Source: Phaeoceros laevis
Lineage: Eukaryota; Anthocerotophyta; Anthocerotopsida; Notothyladales
DNA: 51,433 bases
Direction of reading: 5' to 3'
NCBI GenBank assembly: GCA_049999765.1
Contig: JBNGIQ010008907.1
Coordinates: 109,889 to 161,321, forward strand
This document shows, piece after piece, positions 22,129 through 34,300 of this stretch. The notes under the pieces are model-generated. The model worked only from the letters and a program-made list of their open reading frames with translations, was not told where the DNA came from and did no database searches. The translations under genes were made by a program, and so were the position numbers. How positions within the stretch are numbered: position 1 is the stretch's first letter; every line of letters starts with the position of its first letter.

Positions 22129-23568
22129 ATAGGATAGTAGCATTTTCTTGATAATTGTATGGGATACTTTTGGAACATATGCTAATCTAGGTTGCGGAAG
22201 CTATTTTCAGTGGAAGCCAGTCTGCAGATATCAGCAAGCTAACATCTAGGTGTAACCAAAGCTAAATTCTCTCGACTGCAAATAGCAGATTGTTTTTTTT
22301 TTTTTTTCTTAGTAGCAGATTACCAGAACTCGTGACGATAGAGTCAGGTAGACAACATGTCCAATGTATTCAGATGAGCTTGATAAGTTTCTCCCTGCTC
22401 GGGATTTGCCATCTCGATTTGAGATTTCTGCCCTCGGTCGGGTCAACTTGCTATGACGAGAAGGTCTTTGGGCCAAACTTGCGGTACGAGAGTAGCTCCA
22501 ACTGGCCAAAAGGAAATCCGCCACAGCCAGCAAAATCTGCTAGCAATTATTCCACTACTTAATAGGGACACTGCACGCTATCGAACTTGGTTGGATAGGA
22601 CAACAATACGTTGCTAGCTAGAAACCTGAGGCCGTGGAACGACGTTGGAAAAGCAGGAGGGTCTAGGCCGAAACCAGGAAAGCTGAAGGCTTTGACAAAT
22701 AAAATTGGAGATGAAGGGGTAAAGCAGGCAGCATGCGTTTTCACTATGCAGTTCTTTGTTCTTTCTCTGGAGCGCTCTCATCCTCTTTTTCTGGTTGTAT
22801 AGGCGATCAAAAGCTTGGCGACTGCAGGGGCATGGTGGGGCCTCGGCTTAAGTGTCTTACTAGCTGCACGTGAGACTTCGTTGTACTTCGTTCAATGATA
22901 AGATACGAATTTCAGACTAGTTTGTTCAACTTTGTTCTCCATTGGTTAAACTAGAAAAGCTCGGGTCCAAGGACAGGTTTGCCCAACAGCACCTCTACAT
23001 GAACCTCCGAGGAGGGGCGGGTAGTAGGAGGGGAGCGGGTTGGGGGGGGGGGGAGGAACCGGTAGAGGGGAGGAGGGGGAACGGGAGCCCCCGGTGGACT
23101 TCCGCCTCCGAGGGCTCCTTTTTCCGGAGCCGCTCGGAGGTTCCCTCTTTTCCAGAGGTACATTCCGGTGCAAACGGGCCGGTCGCTAGCCTTCATTTCA
23201 TGACGGTTCACAAATAGACGGATTCCTCTCTCCTTTATGCTTGCAGCCCGGAGCGCTGGAGTAACTTGTGGTCCTTCCCTCTTCAAAAGCAATTCACAGC
23301 TTTCGCCTTGGCCCCTCACCCGTGCCTTTCGCCAGGTTTTGTTATGCAAAGAGCATCTGTAAGCGATTATGATCAGTCTAAACACTCACGGCCCAAGAGC
23401 CTATACACACACATACCACCAATATTTCCCCTTAAAACCAAATCCAACACAACACAACATCATTGAAGGTTACTTCTCAAACGCATCAGCTAAGCTTCTT
23501 CCTCTACCCTCCTTCCAATAAGGGTGCCCGGGTGCCCGTAACGCAGCCCTTGGCCTCCAGCCTATAGC

Positions 23569-23675
23569 AAAAAGTCTGGGGGTAACACCAAGCTGCTTAG
23601 CTCCAAGTTCACTGTTAAGTAAAAAGTCGGGGAAACACCAGGCTCAGCTGCTTAGCTCCAAGTTCACTGTTAACT
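23569..23675. repeat. ~52-bp tandem duplication
   Basis: Both copies contain AAAAAGTC-GGG and CTGCTTAGCTCCAAGTTCAC followed by TGTTAA. The second copy has a small insertion. Confidence 0.88.
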
Positions 23676-23699
23676 AGGGGCGCCACCTGACCGGATAAC

Positions 23700-23830
23700 T
23701 ACCACCAGGGTGACTCAGCTAGCTGGACCTCTGTACAATGATCTACCAGTTGACCCACTTGCACATAAGTGGGTCTAGCAAAAGCGCCAAGCTCCTAGCC
23801 GGCGTTCGAATCCGGTGCTGCCTTTACAGA
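23700..23830 (+). repeat. tRNA-like / SINE-like Pol III element, tentative
   Basis: A possible A box (TGACTCAGCTAGCTGG, near 23711) and a good B box (GTTCGAATCC, near 23804) are spaced ~90 bp apart. Between them is a perfect 9-bp hairpin, GACCCACTT-GCACAT-AAGTGGGTC (23753-23776). No canonical cloverleaf can be drawn, so this is not a working tRNA. It may be a degenerate tRNA or the head of a SINE. No clear poly-A tail or target-site duplication is seen. Confidence 0.3.
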
Positions 23831-24078
23831 TCCACCACGTAACAGCGGCAGGAAAAAGTCCAGTCTGCAAGTTTCAAGACCTCCCGAGATGCTCTCTTAT
23901 AGGTGCCCAATCTCACAGGTGACCTCGTACCCACCTTCAATCACACACTTGTGCACTGCTTACAGAATTAACTGGGTATAACACAGTATCACACTTTCCT
24001 CCCATTTCTCCGTTTTCTAGTGAAACAAAGATCACAGCACCCGGCAACCACATTTTGACATACCAGTCTTGGGCAGAT

Positions 24079-25534
24079 TCAGATATCCTTGACAGAGACA
24101 ATCTCAAAACCCAGCCCGCCATTCTGCAGCCGTTCTTGCAAATCGATGGTGGCAAAAACTGCACCTGGAGTCAACACTCCTCCTTTTGGCAGCAGCTCTC
24201 TTTTATCCAGAATCAGCAAGGCAGCCTGTATCAGGCATATGGGCGTAGTGACGTATCCAATCTCAGGTCCTGTAATGCGGGTTACAATCTCCTTGTCCGG
24301 TTTCTGCTGAGAAGATGCAGGCGGAGTGCTGTACCCCTGGCCAACAAACGACATGGTGAAGTAGCTGTCTCGTACGCTCCATTCTGATGGTCCATCTTTG
24401 GAGAAAATACCCAGAGAAAAAAACTTCGGAAACTCGAGCAAGAGCTTCACTCCCAAACTAAAACGAGCCAGCACAGCCCATACTACTACCATGACGATGA
24501 GAAAGATGGGCAGGTAGATGTGCTTGCATGCAAGGTAGCATCCATAGTGAGCTGGCTTCAGAGACTTCCAAGATTGTAACCTGTCATCAGAAACGCCTGC
24601 ATCATCGGCTCTCGTGGGCAAGCCTTCGGGGTACTTGGCGACTGCAGCTTGTGTTCTACGCACAACAATGGCATCTGAAGAAGGCAGTTTCAATCCCCAT
24701 GTTCTTGTGGCTTTGTTCCAGTGAATGGTACCTAGCTTGCTGGCTGAAGAACCTGGAATCTACATGTCGAGCCACAACAAGGTACCACTATGTCACTCAA
24801 GACTGCGTGCCTTCATATAATCTCCTCCAACAATGGAACAAGCAAACAACATAAACGGAAGCCCAGCTCACCTGTGGTCGAACTCGCGGTGGTGCACTTT
24901 TTCTTAGCTCAGCCAGACCTTGTGACCCAGACAGAGACAAAATGGCGGTTTGGTAAGTACCAAAGTTGCCTCGCATTGGGTTTGGCCCATGCGTACCCAC
25001 TGCAAGGTAAGAGTTGACGTTGTTGGGAGTCCATCCCCTCTCCACAAATTGCCTGCTGTTAAAGAGTACTCCTACTTCGGCAGGAATTGAGTCATACCCA
25101 CAGGCTGACACTACCAGACACTGGTTCTTCACAGCCAATTCATGATACTTGATTTCCATTTTCTCCATGAACTCTGGCTCCCCTGTGATGTCCAGGTAAT
25201 CCACCCCAGCATGAACACAGGCAGCTACCACCGGCTCCCCATACTTCCGATAAGGCCCGACACAGGAGATCAAAAGCCTTGTTTTTTTGCAAAGTGCAGA
25301 CAAGGACTCAGGGTTGGAGGTATCAGCCTCAAATATAGGTATCTGTGAAAGGAGATGAGGGCCTGCAGCCCAGTTGAGAGAGGCTTCAATCTTTTTCTTG
25401 CTACGACCAGCAAGTCCAATTCCCCGTAACCCTTCTTTCCCGTCGTCCCAGTACTTGAGCATTTCCCTGATGACATATTTCCCTGTAAACCCTGAGGCTC
25501 CAAATATGATAGCATCCAGCACCTTCTCTTCCAT
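24079..25534 (-). CDS. Saccharopine dehydrogenase-like oxidoreductase (SCCPDH family), 447 aa
   Basis: Two exons, 25534-24872 and 24759-24079, joined in phase 0. The N-terminal Rossmann motif is IIFGASGFTGKYV (GASGFTG at 12-18), followed by LLISCVGPYRKYGEPVV and HAGVDYLDITGEPEF, typical of the family. The second half has GTIHWNK, a hydrophobic segment around residues 303-321 (LPIFLIVMVVVWAVLARF) and the conserved end TGPEIGYVTTPICLIQAALL then LPKGGVLTPG and LQERLQ. SCCPDH-like proteins are membrane- or lipid-droplet-associated oxidoreductases of uncertain substrate and are not the lysine-catabolic enzyme. Length fits the family. The next gene upstream is on the same strand. Confidence 0.92.
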
Positions 25535-25928
25535 GTCTCCTCAGCTCAACAATCCCTGCGCTGTGAAGTTCGCGCAACCCACCGTCACCGAACTCTGACA
25601 ATTTCCTAAAAAAGCTGCCCTACGGATCTCGCAGCACAAGGCGCAACCGACATGCACCCGGACTTCGGACACGGCTGAAGGGAAAGGACAAGGCGGAATG
25701 CCACAAACGAGGGCACCTGGACACCACGTCAGGGTCTTGTGTATGCACGAGCACACCAAGAATTCGTAACAGTGACGAATTTATTAGCCTGAACGAAATT
25801 AGCAGGTCGATCGATTTGTATATAATGTTTTTAGCGTGCCTTGGCAACGTTATGTACCGGTGGTCGGATGACTGGATGACTCCGATGCAAGTTCACTGGT
25901 CTGCTGTTCAAGACTCAAGAGCGCCTCA
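25535..25928. other. Spacer between SCCPDH-like and CCR-like genes
   Basis: About 390 bp carrying the promoter of the SCCPDH-like gene and the 3' end of the CCR-like gene. No further gene is seen. Confidence 0.45.
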
Positions 25929-27482
25929 TCACAGGAAATTCTGTTGTCGCAAGCTTTCAACGCAATCTGCCAGACACTTGTCCAGGCTCTGGAATTGCAC
26001 TCCCAAGTCCCGAACTTTCTTATTGGAAACCTTGTAAGGTGACACAACGATGGAGTCGTCCTGCCTGCGAGACCCAAAGCGGACAAGTGAGGCTTTTCTG
26101 GTGATGCAAATCACACAAACCACACTGGTCAGACTCGAAGTGTTTCACGTCTCTCACTCTTTGGGAACGGTATCCGTGTACTCGGGGTAAAGCTCCAGAA
26201 GGCGTTGGATGAGCTCCTTGTCGTGAAGCAGAACCGCACTGCAATAGTAGCGGCCAGAGGCGGCCGTAGTCTCATACGCCAGCAGATGCGCTTCCACCAC
26301 GTCCTGAATGTGGACGTATCCCCACACAACGTTCCTGTACTTCTTCCAGGTGCCTGCAGACAAGGAATTCACCACTTGTAATTGAGATTGTAGCTGTCAA
26401 TGGAGATTTTGCTGGTTTGCTTTAAGCAATTATGGTGGCTAGGTTGGGCACCATTCAGCAAGTTCCGGATGAGCAGATTACTGCCGTTGGCTTCCGGATG
26501 GAGCAGAGGCCCTATCACCACGGAAGGGCAGACGGTGATCAAATCCAGGTTGTGCTCCTTGGCAAATGCCCATGCTGCTTTCTCTGCCAGAACCTTGGAT
26601 AGCGGGTACCATTGCTGCAGGTTTAGGTGAAACAAAATGTGGTATAAGGAATGAGTGCCTTGCAGTTTCAAGAATGGTTGGATTTGGCTCTTCTTGCCTT
26701 TGTTTGCCTGCAGAACTCCTCGTCTGTCCAGGAATCTTCATCAACAACTGCATCGGGAGGACGGTTGGGGTTGATTGCAACAGCGGCACTGGAGGAGGTG
26801 AGCACTATTCGCTTCACAGTAGCAGCTGATGCCAAGCATGCCTCCATAACGTTGAGCGTTCCTTTCACCGCGGGATCTAGCACATCTTTCTTCTCACCAA
26901 TGATTGCGTGGAAGTTAATAGTTGGATGGACTTGTTCACAGTTTTGCAAGACCGTGTGACAGGTGAAGGTTAATAAGGTTCAGGATTCAGGTTAGGCCGT
27001 GTACCTGGGGATCAGCAGTGTCGTATATGATGGGAGAAGCAACATGAAAAACTCCGTCGCATCCCCTGACTGCGTCGGCTATTGCTTGAAAGTCAAGCAG
27101 ATCAGCTTGCACCAGCTCCAGTCCCTTCGATGCTCCCTCCAAGGCCTTCAGGTGTGCCACTTTTTTTTCATTTCCTGCTTATCAGCAGCAATCGTAACAA
27201 TACTGAGCTATAAGTAGTCAGGCCCGAGACTAAGGTTGTGAAGATGACTTCATGATTTCATAAAGTATGCCTTTGATGAACTGTACCTGGATCACGAACA
27301 GTGCCTCGGACATCGTAGCCTCTCTCCAGGAGGCGCTTGACTATCCAGGAGCTGATGTAGCCTCCAGCTCCTGTCACGCAGATTCTTTGTTTCTGCGACC
27401 AACAACCAGAATAAGGCATGCTTGCAAGGAGCTACCGGACTTTGCTCTCGCTTACCCTGGTTAGTACCTTTGAAATGCCCAT
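25929..27482 (-). CDS. Cinnamoyl-CoA reductase-like NAD(P)-dependent reductase, 7 exons, 325 aa
   Basis: Exons (minus): 27482-27468, 27392-27287, 27174-27005, 26889-26698, 26614-26452, 26353-26158, 26064-25929; phases agree. The NAD(P)-binding motif is [11 protein letters not shown] (residues 11-21), followed by [20 protein letters not shown], the family's usual coenzyme-binding strand. The catalytic triad is the LTSSSAA serine (about 130) with Tyr164 and Lys168 in QWYPLSK. The CCR signature NWYCYGK is absent, so this is a CCR-like/DFR-superfamily enzyme rather than a proven lignin CCR. The C-terminus has [17 protein letters not shown]. The first exon encodes only MGISK. Intron 4 appears to use a GC donor (AAAG|GCAAGA). 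A longer N-terminal frame beginning at 27567 is out of phase and was not used. Confidence 0.9.
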
Positions 27483-28159
27483 GTGAAGCCTTCAATCGAA
27501 GCAGCTGCTTCAAGGTGTTGAGCAAAGCATGTAAGACGGGCTGAGAGCGATTAAAAGAAGAAGCCATGGATGTATGGAACCTAGAACACGGCAGTGGTAA
27601 AAGCTGCCTGGTCACGAGCACAAAGATTGCCTGGCAAGCGAGGTCATACGTTTGTAGCCTGCCAGTAGGTAGGACTCACCAACAATTTACTCTCCTTCGT
27701 ACTTGGCATGGATTTGACCCTCCAGTTCGACAATAGGGTGAACAAATTTTACGTCTCACACAACTTCTCATCAAAGGGACCCTTCATCCTTTGGCACATC
27801 TCTCCACTTTCACAAGTCATGAAACATGCGCCGTTTCATTGGCACTTCTCACCACGTTTTCCACAAAATCATTGTTCAGTTCAAAGTTCAAACCTCGATT
27901 AAGAAATCTTTTCAGTCTTAACGTCGGTGTCCTTTGCATGTTTCAGCTTCCGAGCAATTGCGCATACTTTTTGAACATTTATATCCGTCTCGCAACAATG
28001 CAACATCACCTTTATCTGAACGTTGTCTCGCAACAATGCAACATCACCTTTATCTAAACGTTGTGCCAGGCATCTCTCCTCCACTTTGAGAATATCGTGA
28101 CGAAGCCACAAAACCACCTTGAGTTCCAAACAATGCAATACCAGTAGGAGGGGAAGTCT
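27483..28159. other. Upstream region of the CCR-like gene
   Basis: Promoter-side spacer. CAACAATGCAACATCACCTT occurs twice (27994 and 28030), a 36-bp direct duplication. No gene is seen. Confidence 0.45.
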
Positions 28160-28940
28160 TGAGTCCTCATTGCCTTGTGTGAGATTGGATTCTTTTCTTT
28201 TTCTTTTTGGTAAAGAGGGAACCAAGTGCCGAGGAGTTGAGGGCCAAATTGGCCAATTCCTCACAAGCTTTTCATCCGAGGGCCAAGGAGGTGCCAACCT
28301 GGGCACGCTTATATATAATGCGGCTGGGCATCCACTTCTTCCACCGTCCATGGCAGCAAACAAAAAAACACACTAGCTCAAAATTGAAAGCAGCTGACTT
28401 TGGGAGCTTCTCTTCAGCAGAAAATTTGCAAAGTCTTCTTGTAAATGTCACGGGAAATGGTAACAACAGGATACAACCAACGCTCGATTCACATATTTGA
28501 CAATGTCCGGCCAAATTTACGCACATTATTGCCATCCGAAATGTTGTTCGGAACTGCCCCGCCTCCTCTAAAACATCAAATGCGTGACGTCGTCATGGCG
28601 GATGCTGAACAAGGCCCACAACCTATGGAGGTGGATGTGAGGTATGTCATGACAGATGCTCAACAAGGCCCACAACCCATGGAGGTGGATATGAGATACG
28701 AGGAAAAGCTCGCAAGTGAGGTCTACATGGAGACAAACTAAAAGCTTGGATTTGGGAACTTCTCCCAACAGCAAAGTCTGCCAAGTGGTAAGGGTTGAAG
28801 GCAATGGTAACAGTCAGCCACATGTGTTCACCATTTCCGCCCACAATTACTCACGTCAAAGCTCTCAAAAAGGAACGTACTTTAGTTGGCAACAAGCCCA
28901 TTTTCTTTGTTTACTCCGAAGTACAATTCAATCACCAATT
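28160..28940 (+). repeat. Dispersed ~0.8-kb element, copy 1
   Basis: This stretch is similar along its full length to the reverse complement of 43604-44425. Both copies contain a TATA-like CTTATATATAATGC, a downstream CCGTCCATGGCA, a ~100-codon ORF with an internal repeat, and a shared end near TCAATCACCAA. No clear terminal inverted repeats or target-site duplication were found, so the transposition class is open. It could also be a duplicated gene. Confidence 0.75.
28445..28741 (+). CDS. Conserved short ORF of the dispersed element, copy 1, 98 aa
   Basis: Starts MSREMVTTGY, has NVRPNLRTLLPSEMLFGTAP and two tandem copies of an 18-residue block containing DA(E/Q)QGPQPMEVD. The inverted copy near 44 kb encodes nearly the same protein, with differences that mostly keep the frame open. 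I recognise no family. The start could lie upstream if the element is spliced; the TATA-like motif is about 130 bp upstream. A second ATG (CCATGGCA at 28348) opens only a very short frame. Function unknown. Confidence 0.4.
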   Translation: MSREMVTTGYNQRSIHIFDNVRPNLRTLLPSEMLFGTAPPPLKHQMRDVVMADAEQGPQPMEVDVRYVMTDAQQGPQPMEVDMRYEEKLASEVYMETN

Positions 28941-29984
28941 CAAGTGAAATTCCGGAAGCCATGGAAAACACTTTTTGATGCTTACTCGCTTGTATTTTCT
29001 GTATTGTTTAAACTCGTCTTTTACAAATAAAAAAATACTCCTTTAACGCCGGTTAAATGTATAGTTTGTATTTTCCCTTCAGCATGCTATTTGATCTTAA
29101 GTCCCACACCTTTGAATGAGTTTGCATTTGAATGAGTATGTCTACGCCAAGCAACATAGTTCCTCATTTAGCTACAACATAGTTCCTCATTTAGCTACTG
29201 ATTTCATGATTTTGCCCCCAATAGGTAGACCGTGGACTTCAGACCGTGGCCGAGGCCAAGCCTCTTTGTTAAAAGTTGTATGTTAGCTGCGGCATGTTCA
29301 ACGGGCTGAGATGCTTCGATTGACTTGCTCTCATTCAGGGGTACACATAGCAAAAAATACTAGATATAGTACAAATGTTCCTAGCAAAATGCAGCACTAT
29401 CAAATGGTTGTAAGTGTTCAATTAAACTACCATTTCTTTGAAAGCATCGTTCCTTCACGTAGTATGTCAGAAGTAAAAAATGTAGGACCATAGAAAATAT
29501 GTATGAAAGTGATACAGCAAGGCGCCCTCCATATCCTTGGCCCATTTTGTCATCTTGTGAGCAAGGGGTATTGAGCCATTAGTAATAGTTGAACTGTTGC
29601 CAAGAGTATAATTGAAAATGCAAGGCATGCATGACCACAAACAACTGGACATCTAAGAGCAGTGTAATGCAGAAAGCAAAGGTGTGACCAGTACAACGAC
29701 TACCATCCACAGTTTCATTTGCAGGTTGAGGCTAACCAAAATGAAAGGAGAACATAATAGTAAGTCAAAGAAAATGATCTACGAAATAAACATGAGGTGA
29801 TGGAAATATATAAATACAGCTAGACCAGTGACAAAGTTGCCACACCAACCAAACGAACCAGATTCTAGTGCGACCACGAAACAACTACCAAGCATAGGGA
29901 AACAGTCACTCAGTTGCAGGACGAGATGAAATTTAGTTTGGGCCTTCAATTTAGGCCGTGGTCGGCTGAAAAATTGTGGCATCG
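28941..29984. other. AT-rich spacer
   Basis: No gene is supported. CAACATAGTTCCTCATTTAG is directly repeated at 29152 and 29175. Confidence 0.4.
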
Positions 29985-30253
29985 ATGTTTCTTGCTGGTT
30001 CTTTCAGGTTCGGTGATGCCCTTCTCAGGATGGGAGGACTTCACTCCAAATCCGCGAAGCCCACCGATTGGGTGAGCAAAATTGAGAGGGTAACTCTTTC
30101 GGACAAGGAGGCGGCGATTGTCTACTCGTATTGCTTACAATTGCCTCCCAAGGACAGGGACTCAATCGTTGATTTGAGCAACGAGGCTGCCAGACAAGCG
30201 GCCCTCCTCGTGAAGGCCAAGGATGCAAGATCCACCACGCCACCTACGCCAAC
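29985..30253 (+). CDS. Orphan exon of unknown gene, ~89 residues
   Basis: A coding-like frame reads FRFGDALLRMGGLHS, PTDWVSKIERVTLSDKEAAI, YCLQLPPKDRDSIVDLSNEA and ARQAALLVKAKDA, then a good donor (ACCG|GTAAGG) at 30254. A strong acceptor (TTGCTGGTTCTTTCAG) sits at about 30007, so this may be an internal exon rather than one starting at the ATG at 29985. I do not recognise the family and no partner exons are clear on either side, so it may be a gene fragment. Confidence 0.4.
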
Positions 30254-31362
30254 CGGTAAGGTAACGGTCATAGTTATATTGTTGTTTATATCTAGCCCTT
30301 GTTGCTGACTGCCGACCAGATTAGAATTAGGATGATTACAAGTTCACTAGTTGGATTACTCATATCAAATGCGCTGAGGAAAGTAGTGCATTTGCTGGCA
30401 GCCAAGCAGCTTCAAGCAACTTTCTTCTTCTTTTAGCGATAAAAGCAGCTTAGCGTGCTTTTATCTATGGTAGCAAGACCGCACTGCCTTAGGATGTCTA
30501 GGAATACATAGGTTTGGTGTGAATTGTGTGTAAGAGTTCTGAAGTAGGAATCGCCACTGGAGGTTAGAAATTAGGATTAGTTGGTATCACAACACACTGC
30601 AAGAAGAAGAAGAAGATCGTTGGCAAAGGAGCACGGAAAATTTGAAAGCGAAGTGGTGATAAAAGACCCCCCCGGGAGAAACAAGCACCCCCAAAGCGGC
30701 CTTTGGTCGTGATGCTACCTCAGGGGTCCAGAAGCGGGCACAGGCGAAAATTGGGATAACACTAAAACTAGAGTTGAGCATGATGCAGTTTTCTGTTCAG
30801 ATTAGCTCGATAACACAACGTTCTGTCATGGGCGCAGCTTGATTTTCCAGCTAAGAAATATCGTAGCACTCGAACCTGGATATGCTTGGTCATTTTTTGC
30901 TGAGAGGACGAGACTCCGAAGAACGTCTTTCACGTTCTTGTTCGAACCGTCAGCGCTTTCAAGATTGTAGCTGCGTAATTGTGAGCCATCAAGACATCTA
31001 TTTATCCAGTTGTGCCCTGATGATTGTGAGCCATCAAGACATCTATTTATCCAGTTGTGCCCTGATGTACAATGCCCGCCTTCCGCTCCATGTTTCTCCA
31101 TTCTCGCCAGATTCTCCATCAGAGTTCAATGAGGCCTGAGCATTACACCCGAGCATACACATCAAGACACAAGCAAGTAATGACATTCGTCTAAGATACT
31201 GGAGAGCTTGCCTAGCAGTGAGCTGCATGTGACTAGCATCTGACAGCTGTATAGCTACTACGTACCCTTACACATTTTACAACTTCAAAAATTCGAAAGC
31301 TCCAGCCAGCTGCTTGAAATCGATTATCGCACAAGGCTCAGGTAGTGTTGCACTCAGCTTTG
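30254..31362. other. Spacer between the orphan exon and the PPR-E gene
   Basis: No gene is supported. It holds a perfect tandem duplication and the 3' side of the PPR gene. Confidence 0.4.
30978..31067. repeat. Perfect 45-bp tandem duplication
   Basis: Two identical 45-bp copies beginning ATTGTGAGCCATCAAGACAT and ending GTGCCCTGATG. Perfect identity suggests a recent event. Confidence 0.95.
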
Positions 31363-34300
31363 CTAGATGGCTGCACATAAATCTGCCAGCCACGCATGAA
31401 CCTCAGGACCCTGTCGGTCACTGATGTCACCAACCATGAAAGTATGCACCTTCTCCTCATAATCAATCCAGCTCTGCCCAGGCTGTTTCTTCCATGCACC
31501 AGCACTTCGTCTCAATTCCTCAACCTTCATTGACTCTTCCAGCATTTCAGCACGGGCGTACGTGTTGGACATTAGCATGTAAGCTGCACAATGCCTAGGG
31601 TCTAACATCACTGCCTGCTCGAAGGCATGCCTTCCCAGTTCAACGTTGCCATGTTTCCTGCAAGCGCCGAGCAATGACAACCACACTGTCAGCGTGGGCT
31701 GCACTGGCATATCTAGCAGTAAATCTTCGACCTCTGTGAAAAGGCCCGCCCGGCCAAGCAGGTCAATCATACAGACATAGTGTTCAGCAGTGGGAGTCAT
31801 GCAGTAGTCATGTCTCATCAACTGGAAGAACTTCAGGCCCCTGTCTAGCAGTCCTTTATGACTGCAGGCAGATAACAGGGCAACAAACGTGACGGGATCT
31901 GGTTCAACGCCTGCCTGTTGCATCTCATCAAAATACTGCAAGCTCATTTCACAATGACCTGATCGAGCGTACCCTGCAATCAATGCATTCCACGACACCA
32001 CATCCTTTCGAGACAATGAATCGAACTGTTCCTGAGCATCCACCATGCTACCACATTTGCCATAGGCATGTACAAGCGTGTTGACTAAAGTGACACTTGA
32101 CGTTAATCCCCTGTCTATAATGTGCTGATGTATCTGCCTGGTTACCTGGAGTGCTCCTGATGTGCTGCAAACATCTAGGATGCAGAGAAAAGTGGCTTCA
32201 TTGGGGCGAACTCCTTCCTCCTGCATTCTAGCAAACAGGCGCAAGGCCTCATTAGCCTGGTCCTGCTGGCCATGTCCTGAAATCATCGCATTCCATGAAC
32301 CCACATCACGCACAGGCATGCTTTCGAACACCTCCCGTGCTTCTGCTATACTTCCACATGCTAAGTACAGGTCTACGAGAGTGCTACCAACAAACCCCTC
32401 CTTGTTATACCCGTTTGCTATGATCTCAGCATGCACAAGCCTGCCATTCTGGAGGCATGCTGGTTCTGAGGATTTCTCTGCAGCATCTACACTATCCTCC
32501 ATATCACCTAGGCTAGTACATGCTTTAAGTAAACTTACAAATGTCCTCGCATTTGGCAGAACACCCTCCTCTTGCATTTTTGAGTACAGCCGCAGAGCCT
32601 CCTTGCCGTTACCTTCCTGTGCATAGCCTGCAATTATTGCAGTCCATGCCACCACGTCACGCTGGGGTAATTTATCAAACAGGCCCTGTGCTTCAACCAT
32701 ACTCCCGCAGTTGGCGTACAAATGGACAAGCGTGCTACCAACAAAGACATCAAGTTCGTAACCCTGCTTAACAATGTCAACACGCAGTTTCTTCAGCTTT
32801 TCCAAAATGTTGTGCTGGAAGTTGTCAACTGAAGCGAGCCTGCCACATGCTTTCAACACACAGACAAATGTCCTCTGGTTTGGACTAACTCCTGCTTCCT
32901 GCATCTTAAAATACAGTGCCAAGGCCCTATCACCCTCATCTTGCTGAACATATCCCGAAATGAGTGTAGTCCATGACACAACACTGCGGTGAGGTAAGCA
33001 GTTAAACAGAGACTGCGCATCCGCCATGCTTGCACAACTCACATACATGTGGAGTAAACTGTTGCCGATAACAGGGTTTGATCCGTACCCTGCTCTACTG
33101 ACTTCAGCATGGAAAATCTTCCCTTGGTGTAAAGAGTTCAGTTTGATCTCCATTCCGTGGAAAGTGGCATATTCTTCAGCTGCAGCTAAACTGGCACATG
33201 ATTGAAGCAAGTTGACAAAGGTCCACTCATTCGGGAGCACACCATTCTCCAGCATTTGGGAGTAAACTTCCAGAGCCTCAGCACAGTGATCTTGAGCATA
33301 GGCCGCTAAAAGTGCAGTCCAGGTCACTACATTCCGCTCCGACAAATTCTGAAACACACCTTGTGCATCGATGATACTACCACTGTTTGCATACATGTGC
33401 ACAAGAGCGGTACCAAGGAATACACTCAACTCGTTAACACCTACGGATATGAAACTATGTAATTCCCTTCCCATCCCCAGAGCAGCTACTTTTACTTGTT
33501 TCCCATGTACATTTGTCTCTGCTTCCTCTGCTCCCAATGTGGCACATGCTTTCAGCAGACTGACAAAAGTTCGTTCATTAGGCTTCACACCTTGCTCTTG
33601 CATTTGGTCATAGAGTTGCAAAGCCATATGCCATTGTTCTTGGTCAGCATATGCTGCAATAATCGCAGTCCATAAGACCACATTGCCTTGGGAAAACCTG
33701 TCAAACACGTGTTGAGCGTCAATCATGTTTCCAATGCTGGCATAGAGATTCACAAGACTGCTACCAGCAAACGGATCTCTCTCATAACCTCTTCGAACAA
33801 CTTCAGCATGAAGCGTCCTTACTTGTTGCAGCAAGCCCAAGTCATCTGCCTGCTTCACTACCTCACTGCAGTACATGGATGCCTTGTTCCTACACGACTT
33901 GAAAAGGCCAACAAAAGTACGGTTGTCTGGTTTCACACCCTCCTCTAACATGAGGATGTATAGCTGCAAAGCCTCCTCACTTTGCTCCTTCTCAGCATAA
34001 GCTTCAATCATTGTATTCCAAGATACAACATCCCGGTGAGACAACCTATCAAACACGTCCTGTGCATCTGCTATGCTTCCACAAGTGGCATACATGTGTA
34101 CCAGAGAGCTACCAATGAAAACATCAGATTCATAACCGCTCTGAAGAACTTCAACGTGGATCATTTTGCCCTCTTGCAAATCTTCCAAGATGCTGCAGGC
34201 TTTCAGCAGGCTAACGAAAGTGTACTTGTTTGGTTGCACACCATCCTGTCGCATCGCTTTGTACATACGAAGTGCCTCGTGACCTAGTCCAGAATTGCTA

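Larger units (their letters stand above)
22129..24078. other. Intergenic region, RH3-like to SCCPDH-like
   Basis: Contains the helicase 3' UTR (T run at 22290-22305), a purine-rich G tract at 23040-23090, a tandem duplication and a tRNA-like element, listed separately. The right end is the 3' region of the minus-strand SCCPDH-like gene. No other gene is seen. Confidence 0.5.

Noticed and set aside
27468-27567. Longer N-terminus for the CCR-like protein starting at 27567
   Set aside because: It is out of phase with exon 2, whereas ATG at 27482 with donor AAG|GTACTA joins in frame and gives a family-like N-terminus.
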